Assembly (NCBI GenBank): GCA_030544215.1
Contig: JARZZO010000012.1
Coordinates: forward strand, 39,037,194 to 39,101,193
Length of the DNA: 64,000 bases
Reading direction: 5' to 3'
From: Zantedeschia hybrid cultivar
Taxonomy: Eukaryota > Streptophyta > Magnoliopsida > Alismatales > Araceae
Shown here: piece after piece, positions 47,916 through 60,213 of the stretch
Numbering within the stretch: position 1 is the stretch's first letter
How the letters are laid out: each line of letters starts with the position of its first letter
Position numbers and translations under genes: made by a program
Notes under the pieces: model-generated
Told to the model about the DNA's origin: nothing
What the model saw: the letters and a program-made list of their open reading frames with translations, nothing else
The model's database searches: none

Positions 47916-50568
47916 TTTATGCCAGCTTTAAGAATTCCTCGCCCTGTTGGGGACAACCATACATGATTTTCTCTTACGATAAAACCTTCCATAAGCGTTC
48001 CTCACACATCAATCCACATAACTGCTTACTAAGGCGAGCCAAATTCATTGGTTACAAACTTTTAACTATGAATTCACCTTTATTAATTGGTTTGCAAAAA
48101 ATTTCTTATTTCACAAGAGATCCCACTGCCAATTATCCATCTCTTCCATAAGAATTTCATCTTATTTTGTCCATCCGAAGTCTACTAGATTTTGACACAA
48201 GGAAGATGGTATCGTAATGATTGGGAATGGTAGAAAGAACTGAATTGCTTAAGTAATTCTGCATCCCATAGACAAATATTTACTTGTCCAACAGGACAGT
48301 CCTTTTTACAATTTGTGAATGAAAAGTCCCAATTTGAAGTTTTATACTCCTATAGTGCAAAGGTAGCACCAAATCTAGGTGATCAACTTTGTAGTCCAAA
48401 AAAGTAGCATTCTCTTCAACCATATTTTTCATCCGTGTGAAGACCAACCGAAGAACTTTTGTCGAAGTTGATTTTAAGACTTGAGCATGATTCAAAGCTC
48501 CTAAGAATAAACACTAAATTCTTAATTGGTCCATACCAGCTTTTAATGAACAAAAGTGTATCTTCTCTAGATAAGCTTTGTTTTTTTTGGTTTAAGGGTG
48601 GTGCGTTGTTATCAATCTCTGTGTATGAATGAGTTCTCCTCCCATCTAGTCCCCCTGGATATTCGAGGTAGGAAATTCCAAAAGGTGTTCTTAATTATGA
48701 ACACCTTGTATCCAATCCTGAGCCTTTGCCTTCCTAATCATTATACTCAACATGTTACCCATCAAGACATAATAGTTGGTGATAAAAAGTCTCACTGTTT
48801 GAGACCTCTTGAAGAGGGAAAGTAACCAAAGAATTTTTGCCATTGAAAACATTATTGAATTGGCACAGGCTTTTAACCCTATTGATAAACTGGTGTAGGA
48901 ACTAGCAATTTTCCATGATCTACCACAACCAATGCAATGCAACTCTATGATAGACTTTGTTGAAACTAAGTTTGCATGAGTTCCATGATTTTATTCATCT
49001 TAATTGTAAATAGAACTTCATGTGCCAAGAGGAAACTATCCTTGATCCTCCTGCCATGGATATAGGCAGACTAGTTCTTCTAGATGATGTTAGTCAATAC
49101 TTTCCCCAACGTGGAAGCTATCATTTTAGCTATAATTTTATATGAACCATTCAAAAGACTACTTGGCCTGAAATTTCTAATGTATGGAGCATCTTTTGTT
49201 TTAGGTAAAAAGAACCAAAGAAGTCTGATTAAGTTGCTGACAACACCTTGTAATGGAGAAATCCATGAAGAACATCAACCACCTCTATTTTTACTAAGTA
49301 CCAACATTTCTAATTAAAAAATAGGAGAGAGTAAAGCCATTAGGCCTAGGTATCTTAACCCTCCCAGATCAAAATAGCCTCTTTTATTACATCTTCAATA
49401 ATGTACTTGATCATATGACATTGTCTTTCATATGAGAGTTCTGGAGCATCTTCGTCAATCCACATTGGATACAACTTATGCTCCGTAGAGAACATGTAAA
49501 AATTGAGAATTTATGAGGAAATGGATTCTTCATCTTCCAAGTATCCTCCTTTTTTAATGAAAGAATGTACTTTCTTCTCCTTTTTCCATTGGCTACTTTA
49601 TGAAAAAACATAGTATTTAGATCACCTTCTTTCAACCAAGTAATACGTGCTTTTTGTCTCTACATAATCTCTTCTTCTTGAAGCAAGTTTGCAAGGTGCG
49701 CTTTCAAAGTCATTTCTTCCTTCTATTCTTTATAAGTCAGAATCAAATCTTCCTTTGTTTTATCAAGTTATTAATTTTGTGTATCAAGTTCTCCTTTTGC
49801 TATTTCTTTCATTCCTCTATTTCACAGTCCAATTCTTAGCTTAATCTTCTTGAGTTTGATGCTTGACTGCCGACACTTAGACCAAGAGTCTTGAAGCATA
49901 GCGATAAAGTCTTCATTATGAAACCAAACTTTTTCAAATCTAAATGGTGTATTCTTGTTTTCCTCATTCCTGTCATCAACCACTAAAGCATTGGGATATG
50001 AATATGTTTTGGGCTGTGCAGTCACCTTTGTGAGAGGGAAAAGAGACTTCCACATGTCATCCACAAACACCCTGTCAATTAAGAAGGTGACTCCTTGTTA
50101 TTGCTCCAAATAAATCTATAATTTGAAATTCGAAGTTCAATCGAGGTGCACACCTACCCACCCAATCATTAAATTCTCACAATACTAATGTTTGTAACCT
50201 ATGTTTCTTTCCCAAGGTTCCTAACTTCATTGAAATCTTTGATGATGGCATGTTTTAATATATCTTGACACAAGGTTAGTTCCTCTCATAAAATCTATTT
50301 ATCCTGATGATTATTTAGTTTATACAAACTTGAAACATTAAAGAACTCACTATTGAAGATTTGCAAAACTTGACAGTGATTGAAAAATTCTCCAGTGTGT
50401 AACAACGTACTATCCCACTTGCTCTTGTCCTAGAAGATTACAAGACCTTTCCGAAGACCTAAAAAAAAATAATCAAAGCTATTGAATGTGGAGCTACCTC
50501 GCTATGTATGCCATGTGAAAGAGAAAAAGGAGGTAGTGTTTTGGAAATTTTAGGGGAGCAGTTGGGAT

Positions 50569-50841
50569 TAGGGATGCAATCGCTAACCAATAGTCCAATT
50601 ATCCGACTGTTTGTTAACTTATAGGTTACTTAACGGATAGTCTTAAAATTGATATGCATAGCTAATAAGGTAACGGACATAAATTTTTCTGATCGAATAC
50701 GTATGGTACACTAAGATCCAATTATCCGATTGATTGTTAACTAGGACAGTTAACGGATAGCATTTTTAAACCGATAGCTTAATGGATATGATCATGAATC
50801 TTCCTTAGATCCGCACCGAATCTGACCCATTTGCATCCCCA
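50569..50841. mobile_element. 273-bp hAT-like MITE with perfect 8-bp target duplication
   Basis: Ends TAGGGATGCAATCG and CATTTGCATCCCCA (complement TGGGGATGCAAATG). Perfect flanking duplication GTTGGGAT at 50561-50568 and 50842-50849. Internal repeats of AATTATCCGA and TTAACGGATA. No coding capacity. It interrupts the antisense L1. Confidence 0.9.
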
Positions 50842-51010
50842 GTTGGGATTTATGGGAGGCTTTCCCATGTCATTAGAAACTTCTAGCGACATCTCCTCCT
50901 CCTCAGATTCTTCGCGATTATCCTTTTCCAATCGTAGAAGCAAAAATTGCTTTGGAAAAGTGAGCAAATTGGATGGAGGTATGGAGGTCCTACCTCCATT
51001 TTAGCCTTTG

Positions 51011-51840
51011 GTAAATGCTCATGCTTTGAGAATAGCTTTTTTGGAAATGACATAGGCGGTTCCCTTTTATAAGGGGAGAGTAGGTAAAGCTTCTTGAAGC
51101 AGCAGATATAGGACTATTTACATGTGTTCCTTTACCTTTTGGTGACTCCCTCTCACCTGAACTAAGTGGGCCAACTCTCCATGACTTCAGCCTAGGCCGT
51201 TACGCTAAATAGGGCCGGCCTAGACCCATTATGAATCTCCCTTATCACTTGGCCCCCTACTCCTAGGGTAGTCCAGGTGACCGTCACGCCAAGATTAGAG
51301 CCATATAGAGCGCTTGCACCGGTTTCGGGTACGAGCTGATGCTTGGGTGGCACTCTAGCTAACTCTGGCTTGTGGAATTACTAGTGTGGACGAAGCAGTT
51401 CTTGTGATGAGTAGGGCTAGTGTGAAGCCCGAGGCACTAGGATGGCACCAAAAAATTTGAAATACCCAACTTGGGCAAAAGAATCAAGGCGGCGTGATGC
51501 GTGGCATCATCCAGTGGATGCCATTCAAGCGGAACCATTGACACTGGCCGTCGATCTTCTTCGGGCCCCCATGAAGCCCCCCTATAAATAGTGCTTCATA
51601 CCCCCTAGCTCTCTATTTGCGCGAGCGACAATTGGAGCTAGGTGGAGAGCAAAGGGAAGGTGGCATGAGCCTGCCCTTTTAAGTAGCCTTGGCCGAATAA
51701 GTCAAGAGATAAGCCTCCGACTCTATCTTGTCATTCATTTGGTTCATGTCCCTCTGTTCTTCCTTTGTCTCCAGCAGTTCGTCTTGCTCATTTGCCGTCT
51801 GCAAGCCAACCAACTCCTCTTACCTCTTCACTTGCTTCAA
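51011..51840 (+). promoter_or_regulatory. Leader/promoter-like region with TATA box (51583-51590)
   Basis: Non-coding. Carries CCTATAAATAG about 265 bp before the ATG at 51861, resembling the end of a retrotransposon LTR or leader. No matching LTR pair was found in the window. Confidence 0.35.
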
Positions 51841-51860
51841 CATAAACTCTTTTCTTTCCA

Positions 51861-53460
51861 TGATGGTGGATGAGACCACCTCGCATCCTTTTGTTTATGT
51901 CTACCAAGCCGACTTCCATCGGGCGACGCCCATGGAGTTAGATATGCGGTCCACAGAGCTGGTCCCTGATGTTGCTTCTAATATTTACCCAAGATGCCAT
52001 TCGTGAACTATGGGAGAGCTTCGACCTCCCCGACTGGGTCTACATCTCTCTATACCCTGATCGTAACACCCATAAAATTTAGATTGGAGATTGTTTCCTC
52101 AGATGAGGGGCAGGGAAATGGTACAACACCTTTACAATTGAGGGATATTAGAGATTGGTTGTTGAGAGGATCGGGATTGCTCATCGTATACTTGATGTTA
52201 GACCGAGCCAACTCTCCTCAGCTGAGGTATTTTACCATTATAAACAAAGTCTCGAGCCACCTTCCACCTTCCTCTTCATTCTTTCATCCTCAATCTCCTC
52301 AACTTTTATGGACTCTCCCTGTTTCAATTCTTTCCAAAATTCTTGGCAGACCGTCTACATCTTCATAGCTCTTTGCCATCGGTTTAGTATAGCGCCCAAC
52401 TTCATTTCTTCTTATATATCTTCACTATAAAGAGGAGTGGCAAGTCATCCTGGTATTGCTTCTCCTCTTAGTCTGGTTGTAGTATCTTCTCTAGCAAGCC
52501 CTCGTCTATACAAAATTGGAAAGAGGGGTTTGTCTACGTCGGCTTAGAGGAGGGGGAAAAGGCCGTATGACCCTTCTTGATTGAATAGGGATAGGTGGTT
52601 GACTCCGGGCTCGATAGACACTACCATCCTCAATGCTGTAGAGCAGGTGGCAATGCTTTGAATAACCTCCGAAGGGATGATGGATATTACGGAGCTACTA
52701 GGGGATGCCCCTAGCTTGGTATAGGCCGACACCTGGCCGAATCCAGAGAGCCCACCAACCCGTGCGGCCCCTTATCTACCCCCTGCTCTAGAGGGAACAA
52801 AATTCCCCAAGACTGTGGTAGTTGAGGCAGCGGTGCCTCCAATTGAGGAGCTTGTGGATATAGGAGAGCTGTCTAGTTGATCAACCGTCGCTACTGAAGT
52901 CGAGATAAGTCGGTCTCGGGCTTACTATCTATTCGCCTACTGATATAGTTTTGCTTATGTCCTCTTTTGGGTGCAGACATGGACCTTAGCATCGGCACCC
53001 TCCTCAACCAAGTGCGGGTGGCCACTCCACGTGGGGGGTTTGACGTGCCGTCAGCGCCAACACCCCCACCGTCACTTCCTTAAAAGGCCGGGCAGCGGCA
53101 GCGGTGGCCAAGGCATGTGAAAAGAGGTTCATCGAAGACCCTAACCACAACAAGGCAGCCAAGTGGAAGCGGCAGGAGGAGAAGGTTGCTGAGATGTCCT
53201 CGAGGAAGGCCAAAAGGGTTGTGGTGCGTGATGCCCCCCCTCAGCTGTCCCCCGTTGGGCCAGGAAAACCTATTAGCTAGGATCGAGTCAGGCTCCGCCC
53301 TTGGCACTTCGCTTTCCTTCCCCTTTGGAGGGGAAGCCCATAGCTACATGACCCAAGAGTACGGTCATGGAATATTTGCCGATGACTCGTTCGAGGATTC
53401 GACGATCAACGTCAAACTAATGCACGGGATAACTCTCCCCCTCTTCATTCATTAAACAAA
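51861..53460 (+). pseudogene. Degenerate gypsy-type ORF resembling plant Transposase_28 proteins
   Basis: Pieces in several frames: MMVDETTSHPFVYVYQADFH (51861 on); after a shift AIRELWESFDLPDWVYISLY (about 51995-52055); HRILDVRPSQLSSAEVFYHY (about 52180-52240) and a helical block near 52300-52430; acidic/Pro segments (about 52670-52880); then MDLSIGTLLNQ (52980) and a basic coiled-coil-like ACEKRFIEDPNHNKAAKWKR (about 53110-53170). The order and flavour recall the putative gypsy-type transposon domain common in plant retroelements. No RT or integrase here. Assignment tentative. Confidence 0.4.
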
Positions 53461-54891
53461 AAGTTGTTCTTTTGATTAATATTATCTAAGAGTTAGATAT
53501 TGACTTCAAATTTAGCATTGTTCTAGATTAATGTATGGAATTTATCTAGGATTTAATTTCGGATATGATTGCACTTAATGATTTGTTAAATACCTTTTAA
53601 TTTAGAATTAAAGCTATGCTAGAAATTGAATTGTTGAAAATTTTTAATTATCCAAATTTTGTTTGGAAACCGATTTTATGAAAACCAAAATTGTTTTATT
53701 TTATAAAAATTCCAGCCCACTTGTGATGTGCACTTTCATGTTTAGATGGTTAAAAGTTAACTGTGGTCATTGACAAGTATTTTTAAATTTCATGTCATGT
53801 GATGATGTGTGTGGATGTGGATTATTTATGGAATGTGATGGTTAATTAATTGTTAATCCCTCTCTCTATCATTTCAATATATTTCTATCTCCCTCCTTCA
53901 ATGTAGTCCGTCATAAGGCTTTATGTTACACTTATATAAATTTGATACTTTATATCAAATCATATTGTTGTAATTGATCATGATGGACGGATGAGGAGCA
54001 AGGATGATTCACAAGTGCAACCAAGAAGGCCAAGAGATGAGATCACCTGCCTATGTGTTTGCAGGACTATTTTGATATAAGTGTTATATTAAAATTAGTG
54101 TAATTGACTGTATGGCTCTAGTCCAATCACTGTGTTATCCATGACCACATAAGTGAAACTGTATTTTGATGCATAGTTTATTTATTTGAGTTTGAATTAA
54201 ATTACTATCTAGGTATAGTAAATATTCAAATATATTTGATATATTTATTTACTATCACCTAAGATAAGATTAAGATAAAAATAATTAAAATCCCTCGTTA
54301 TTAAAACTTTAAGGGATAACACAGTTGTTAAAAATGCACTACGTGACCCTCCATCATTATAGTTTAGGACTAGACTTAGATTGAAGTAGGTTCAGTGTGC
54401 TCATTTTCAAGAACAGTGATATTTGATAACAGACTAAAACTATGACACGATGATGCCTATAAATGGGATAGAGTCATAGTGTAACCTTGTTGTTCTCATC
54501 CCAAGGGCTGCACCTAACCTATGCTCGATTTGTAGTAATGGTAATGCTTAAACCAAAAATTAGTAATTTGTAGTGCCCATTTCCTAGGCCATTAATTTTT
54601 TGGAAGCCAAAGTATGATCAAATATTATAATAAGGAGTTGCAAGTGCCAAGAGTTGATTGCTCTCTGATCATAGTGTGGTTTGTCGTGTCCATTTCTAAG
54701 GCTACATTATGAGTCAGTAAGATCCCCACTAGAAGACCGTTGGTGTCTCATGTTCTGTATATCTAAGGGTTATACAATCTGTCAAAAATTAGTAGGAGTA
54801 TAATTAGATAAAAGTCTATATCTTATTTTAACTTAATAATTGAACTTCTACTAATTATATTTTATTTCTTTTGTAGGGGAGCATGTCGTCA
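53461..54891. other. AT-rich interval before the copia ORF
   Basis: No reading frame of note. It may include the 5' LTR and leader of the copia remnant, but I could not define LTR ends or a primer-binding site. Confidence 0.35.
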
Positions 54892-57800
54892 AATAACCCA
54901 CTTTGAGGCATACTAGATGCCAACAGATTAACATGCCCTAACTATTCTGACTAGTCTACGAACCTGAAGAGACTCCTTAGGTCTGAGCATATTGCCTATG
55001 TCCGAGAAGATGAGGCCCCACCTGAATTGACATTAGATGCCCTAGAAGGAGATACAATAGTATATAAGAAGTGGAAAGATGATCCACCATGGCCCAATGC
55101 TACATGTTAGCCTCCATGAGCAACGAGTTGCAAAAGCAACATGAAAAGATGGATGCCAGATCCATCCTGTTCCACTTGAAAGAGCTCTTTGAAGAGCAGA
55201 GCAAGGTTGAAAGATATGAGATATCCAAATCTCTGTTCAAGACTTGCATGGCAGAGAGATCTTCAGTGTAGACCCATGTGCTGAAGATGATTGAGTGGAT
55301 TAAAAGAGGTTGGTTGTGCTCGAGGTAGACCTATCCAAAGAGATAACCATTGACCTTATAGTTCACTTCTATATTCATACTCTCAGTTCATTGTTAATTT
55401 TAAAATGAACAAAATTTAGGCTACATTGGCAAAGCTGCTTAACATGCTAAAGACTATAGAGGACAACCTGTTGGGTTCTCGCGTTTCTCCGGATCACTCA
55501 CGCAGCGAAAAATAAAATAAAATAAATGATCCGTTCCCATTTCGAAAATACTAAAAATCGGATTATCAGATAATCGGTTCTTACTATGTGCGGATTCGAA
55601 TCCGCAACCGATCAGTTCTGTTGGTGTGACACCGCAAGCCGCTCAAGCGCCTGGCCTCTAGCGGAGTCCATACAATCCTCCTCGCGGTGGGTATCCTCAC
55701 GTTCCTCATTCTTCGTAGCCCATGAAGGCTCTGCCGTTCGCCGCAACAATCACCGCATCGCACGGACGATGTCCCGTCGAACGGGAGTCGGAGAAGCGAC
55801 AGAGTAGATCCGGGGATCCGGGTTTGTTTGGGGCGCCAGAGAGAGATAGAAAGAGAGGAGGGGATGGCTAGGGTTAGTAGCCGCCTGGCCTGCTGAGCCC
55901 GTTCGCTATATTTTATATTAACCGTGCTGTTTTTCATAAAAACCCCTGGTTAATATAAAACCCTCTTATTTATCTATCGCCTTGAGAATCATTTGCGTGT
56001 GACCCTCTAGGCCCAATAACTAGTCCGATTAATGGCCCAATAAGCCCAGCGACTCCTCACTGGCCTGATTAATTAATTAATAACTTATATTAATTAATTA
56101 ATCAATCGAATCAATGTCGCACATCAAATTCAATTGGGCTTCCAATCACGTTGGGTGCCAAGCAACACCGCGTGAACCTAGAAGGTATTGAGGTTAAGTA
56201 ACCCACTCTTGGAACCTTTTTGCCGACAGTTACCACGTGGATATAATCCTTCATTCGTATAATGCCTTTCGAGTCAACTCAGGGTATGGTGTTACTGTCA
56301 AACCCTAATCGGTCGGCTCACTTGGATCGGATGTTGCCGTATAATATCGGAAAACTCCTTTCCTGATATTATCGTCTGCTATGGCCAGGGATTTTTGCGC
56401 ATCCTTCCTAGAGCATTCTCTCTCTAAGTACCGAGAGCGAATGATTCTTTATTGACACTCAATTCCCTTCGACGGTATTCCGCTGTACCCGATCCTTGGC
56501 TGTTTAGAATCCCGTGGTTAGAAATTCACAAACCAAGGTCAAAGTATAGAAGTCCACCGACAAGGTGTCTTTGGTGTCTCAGGTCCGACGACCATCCACA
56601 CAACTGCGACAATAGAATCAAGCTGGTTGACAGTGAGGTACAATACCATCTAGCGATTCAGTCGGATCAGTTCAATGAACTCATTCTCTAATAAGCACCT
56701 ACAGATTCCCCTTAGTGTCTCTACATAAGTGACTATGAGATCAGTTACTCTCATCTTATGAGCGGGAGTAATCTGTACTAGTCTATCCAGATATTCGACG
56801 TCCTTCTCGGATATCCTCCGACTAAGAACTATTAAGAATATGTGTGTTTAAGTGATCAGTCTCACTAGTATGATCTCATCATAATCTGATCACTATCGTA
56901 CATATTCACGGACTTCATTATGAGACGATAATAATACGAATTTACATATAATGAATAATGCCATTTTATTAATAAATGAACGAGATTACAAAGTCATATT
57001 GGCTTGTAGGCCACCTAAGACTAAAACAACCTTTAGAAGGAGAAGTTCGCTATCCTTATGGTTGGTAAGATCAATAGGAAAAGGAAAGCAGTCTAGACCT
57101 TTAGAAAAGGTAAGACAAAGAAGCAAATCAAGTAAAAGTCACCCTCTAAGAAGGACAAGTTCAAAGGATCTAAAAAGGGTAAGTGTTTCTGCTACTATCA
57201 GAAGAGACATTAGAAGAGGAACTACAAGCAGTACCTAGATGACAAACCTCAGGAAAAGGTGAAGCTTGGAGAAGCTTCAGGTATCTATATGATAGATTTA
57301 AACTTGTCAATTAGAGATTCATCATCTTAGGTATTGGATATTGAATGTGCATCTCATGCCTGCAATGATCTGTAGGTGCTGACAATTAAGAGGAAGTTGA
57401 GCAAGGGCGAGGTGGACTTAAAGCTAAGAAACGGCGCAAAGGTTGTGACATTCACTGTGGGGACAGTCGACCTCAAGCTTCCATCTAGATAGAGGATCTT
57501 ATTACATGATTTTTATTATGTTCTTAGCATAATAAAGAACATTATTTCTGTTTCTTATTTGGACACAATTAGATACAAATTAACCATTAAGGACAAGTCT
57601 TGTTCTGTTTATTTTGAAAATAGTTTATTTGCATCTGTAAATTTGGTTAATGGATTGTATCCGTTAGATGTTTCATATGATTCTCCTCACCTTAATAGAG
57701 CTCATAAGTAGAAATGGTGTAAATCAACCCTATTTGTGACATTGTAGGCTTGGACACATTGACGAGAAAAGACTCCAAAAGTTTTATAAAGGTGGATATC

Positions 57801-58447
57801 TTGATCCATTCGATTATAAATCATATGCAACTTGTGAGTCATGTTTGAAGGGTAAATTGGCCATGTTTTTATTTACAGGACATGTAGAGAGGGTCAAGGA
57901 CATACTGTAACTAAAAAGTTTTGATTTATGTGGCCAAATGTCCACCTTAGCCAAAGGTGGGTTTTCATACTTCATCATGTTCACCGATGGCTTCTCTAGA
58001 TTCGGCTATATATACTTAATGAAGTACAAGTCGGAAGCTTTTAAGAAGTTTAAGGAGTTTAAGAATGAAATAGAGAAACAAACTAAAAAGAGCATTAAAA
58101 CTCTTCAATCAAATCGAAGAATGGAATACTTGAGTATAGAATTCATACAATTCTTAATGGATAACGATATCCTTTCTCAGTGGACCCTTCTCTTCTATAT
58201 ATACTTTATATGAATGGTACATCAAAAAGGAGGAATCGCATCCTATTGGATATGGTGCGATCTATGATGAGCTTTGTACAATTACCAGTGTCTTTATCGG
58301 GATATGCGTTGAAGTCAGTGGCATATCTATTGAACATGGTTCTAAGAAAATATGTCAGTTCTACTCCATATGAGATATGGAAGGGAAGGAAGTTTGACTT
58401 TCGGGTTGTCCTGCTCATAGCTCATATGAAGAAACATGATCCATATA
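54892..58447 (+). pseudogene. Ty1/copia remnant (gag and integrase), split by an LTR-like insertion
   Basis: 54892 ATG starts a gag-like frame (MSSNNPL, then LLRSEHIAYV, LFEEQSKVERYEISKSLFKT). 55469-57026 is an insertion. 57030-57240 is a degenerate zinc-knuckle region (CFYYQKRH). 57290-57700 is a protease/GAG-pre-integrase-like region. 57938-58140 is the integrase core: GGFSYFIMFTDGFSRFGYIY, then KSIKTLQSNRRMEYLS. An internal deletion then joins it to 58206-58452 (RRNRILLDMVRSMMSF, STPYEIWKGRKFDF). RT and RNase H are absent because a gypsy LTR begins at 58448. Frameshifts and stops throughout. Confidence 0.8.
55469..57026. mobile_element. 1.56-kb LTR-like insertion in copia gag
   Basis: Starts TGTTGGGTTCTCGCG; the right border is at CCTAAGACTAAAA. 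The pentamer CAACC occurs at both borders (55464-55468 and 57027-57031), consistent with a 5-bp target duplication, although the right end then lacks the usual CA. The copia gag/knuckle frame is interrupted here. No protein domain inside; small open frames are not supported. A solo LTR is the simplest reading. Confidence 0.6.
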
Positions 58448-58720
58448 TGTAAGGACCTACAAGATACATTTACATGCCAACATATATATAATTATGAAAA
58501 GGGTATATTTGCAAATACCAAAAACATATAAACGCAATTATGAAAAGTTCATGCCTTATAATTCAAACAATGATTTTCATAGGATCTTAAATGTAATTTT
58601 TAAGGCTTCTAGATGTGTCCTCAAACCACTAAAAAAGAGTTAAAATCGGTAAAGAAGTGTTGAATGAGAATATAAAGTCAATTATAGAGAATATATGGAC
58701 TAAAATGTACAAGTACTGAA

Positions 58721-58792
58721 GGATAATGATACTGGTAAGGTAAAGGATAAGGATACTGGTATGATAAAGGATAAGGAAACGGGTAAGATTTC
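58721..58792. repeat. 24-bp tandem repeat, three copies, in the gypsy LTR
   Basis: Units GGATAATGATACTGGTAAGG, GGATAAGGATACTGGTATGA and GGATAAGGAAACGGGTAAGA, each followed by TAAA or similar, spaced 24 bp. Confidence 0.8.
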
Positions 58793-58890
58793 TTAGCCCT
58801 TGAGAAACTCATGCCACCTCACTAGCCACATGTCATCTTCATCTTAAAAATGGGGGGACACATGTCCCCATCTTAAGGCATGCCATCACC

Positions 58891-58900
58891 TATAAATAGG
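58891..58900 (+). promoter_or_regulatory. LTR TATA box
   Basis: TATAAATAGG about 450 bp into the LTR, followed by CCCCTCCATTTACC, the expected start region of the retroelement transcript. Confidence 0.6.
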
Positions 58901-60195
58901 GGGGTAACCCCTCCATTTACCTCATCTCTTCTTCTCCTCCTCCTCCTTGTCCATGCCCAAGAGAGAAAGAGAGAGAAAGAGAGGAAGAGAGAAAGAGAGA
59001 AAGAGAGAGAGATATAGAGTAAGAACGGGGATTGCTCGCGTGGGTTTTTCGCACGCGGAGGAGGTTCCTGCTGTGTCCAAGAGAGCTTCTGGTTAAAGGC
59101 AAGTACATGGTCCCGTCTCCATGGTTATTTTCCTATCGCAAATGACATGTTTTCAACCATGTATTTTCCTACAAAGTTAAGTAGATGCTACTAAGCTGAT
59201 ATGTTGCCGAAATGACATAAGAACTTAAATAGACTCCCAACCTATGCCTAAGTTCTATTCTATAAGTCTCCCATGTTAAAATCGAACATACTTACGAACA
59301 GTGCCACCTTAGGAGCTCACGTGTCCGAATCATACTAGTATCCTTGTGAGGTGGACATTAAGTAAAAGATGCAACCCGGGGCAAACGGGTAAAATCCTAG
59401 CTACGATTCTTCCTGTCCAAGTGGTACGGGTGGATCCCCCTACTGCAAAGTAGAAGCGCAAGTGGACATTTGCCTTACCGCTGGCTGTACGTCATGTTAA
59501 ACCTCCTTATGTTGTGGCTTGGATGTATGTCCGTTAAATAAGTGGACAGATTCATATTGTTCGTATGCTATATATACTTATGACTTCATACTATACTATG
59601 ATCTTTTAACCATGCCATGATGCTATGCCATGCCCCTATTATGCTTGTACTCATGCCATGCAATGCTCTTTATGGTTATACTCACGCCATGCCATGCTAC
59701 GTCATGATCTTTCGACCATGCCATGATTTGTCAGGATCCCTATGTTAGCTGAAGTTTGCTATGATATATTCTATCATGACATGATTATATAGTATTATCA
59801 TGTTTCCTTTTACAATTATATATGATAAGTCATGTAGTGGTATCATGTGCTTGCTAAGTCGGATGAGACTTACCCTTGCTCCTTAACATTTTTCAGGCAA
59901 AAAAAAGTAAAAGTTAAACTATGGGACTAGGAAATTTAGAGCTTGAAGATCGAACTACTACTTAATTGATGTAATATATGAATATATTTAGAGATTCTGG
60001 GCAAGTATTGTAATTCACGTTATTTGTTATTAGTGGATAAATTTGTGGTTATGATGGCTGATTCATGGTGTTATAGATGTATGTATGTGCTCACTCTAGA
60101 GTAAGTATATGTCTGCATTGTTCCCATTGTGGTGCACTCGCTAGTTCGAAGTAAGCCGGCATGACTGAATTGGGTTAGCGGAGCATTACAGAGAA

Positions 60196-60213
60196 TGGTA
60201 TCAGAGTAGTTCC
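60196..60213 (+). promoter_or_regulatory. Primer-binding site (initiator tRNA-Met type)
   Basis: TGGTATCAGAGTAGTTCC lies just after the LTR. TGGTATCAGAG is the usual plant complement to the 3' end of initiator tRNA-Met, where minus-strand DNA synthesis is primed. Confidence 0.8.

Larger units (their letters stand above)
46690..51010 (-). pseudogene. Antisense L1-type LINE containing a nested RTE LINE and a MITE
   Basis: Minus-strand ORF2 remains, right to left. 50967-50779 decodes around MSLEVSNDMGKPPINPN. 50150-49822 is an endonuclease-like end (FIWSNNKES, LIDRVFVDDMWKSLFPLTKV). 49635-49411 has MKEGDLNTMFFHKVANGKRR. About 49300-49080 decodes as YIRNFRPSSLLNGSYKIIAK. About 47990-47930 is a degenerate 3' part, and 46900-46750 has PKNTIIWGINDGTFSMKSLY. 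An RTE LINE splits it at 47050-47915 and a MITE at 50569-50841. Frame breaks throughout. Borders approximate. Confidence 0.65.
58448..60190 (+). repeat. Ty3/gypsy 5' LTR (1,743 bp)
   Basis: Starts TGTAAGGACCTACAAG, ends GGAGCATTACA, six bases before a tRNA-type primer-binding site. It carries a TATA box (58891-58900, TATAAATAGG), a GA-rich tract (58950-59010), a 24-bp triplicate (58721, 58745, 58769; GGATAAGGATACTGGTA) and scattered CATGCCATG repeats (59600-59730). The other LTR is not in the window. Confidence 0.8.

Noticed and set aside
53004..53455. Minus and plus frames near the end of the Transposase_28-like region
   Set aside because: The alternative frame with ACEKRFIEDPNHNK is the better coding candidate; these are frame shadows.
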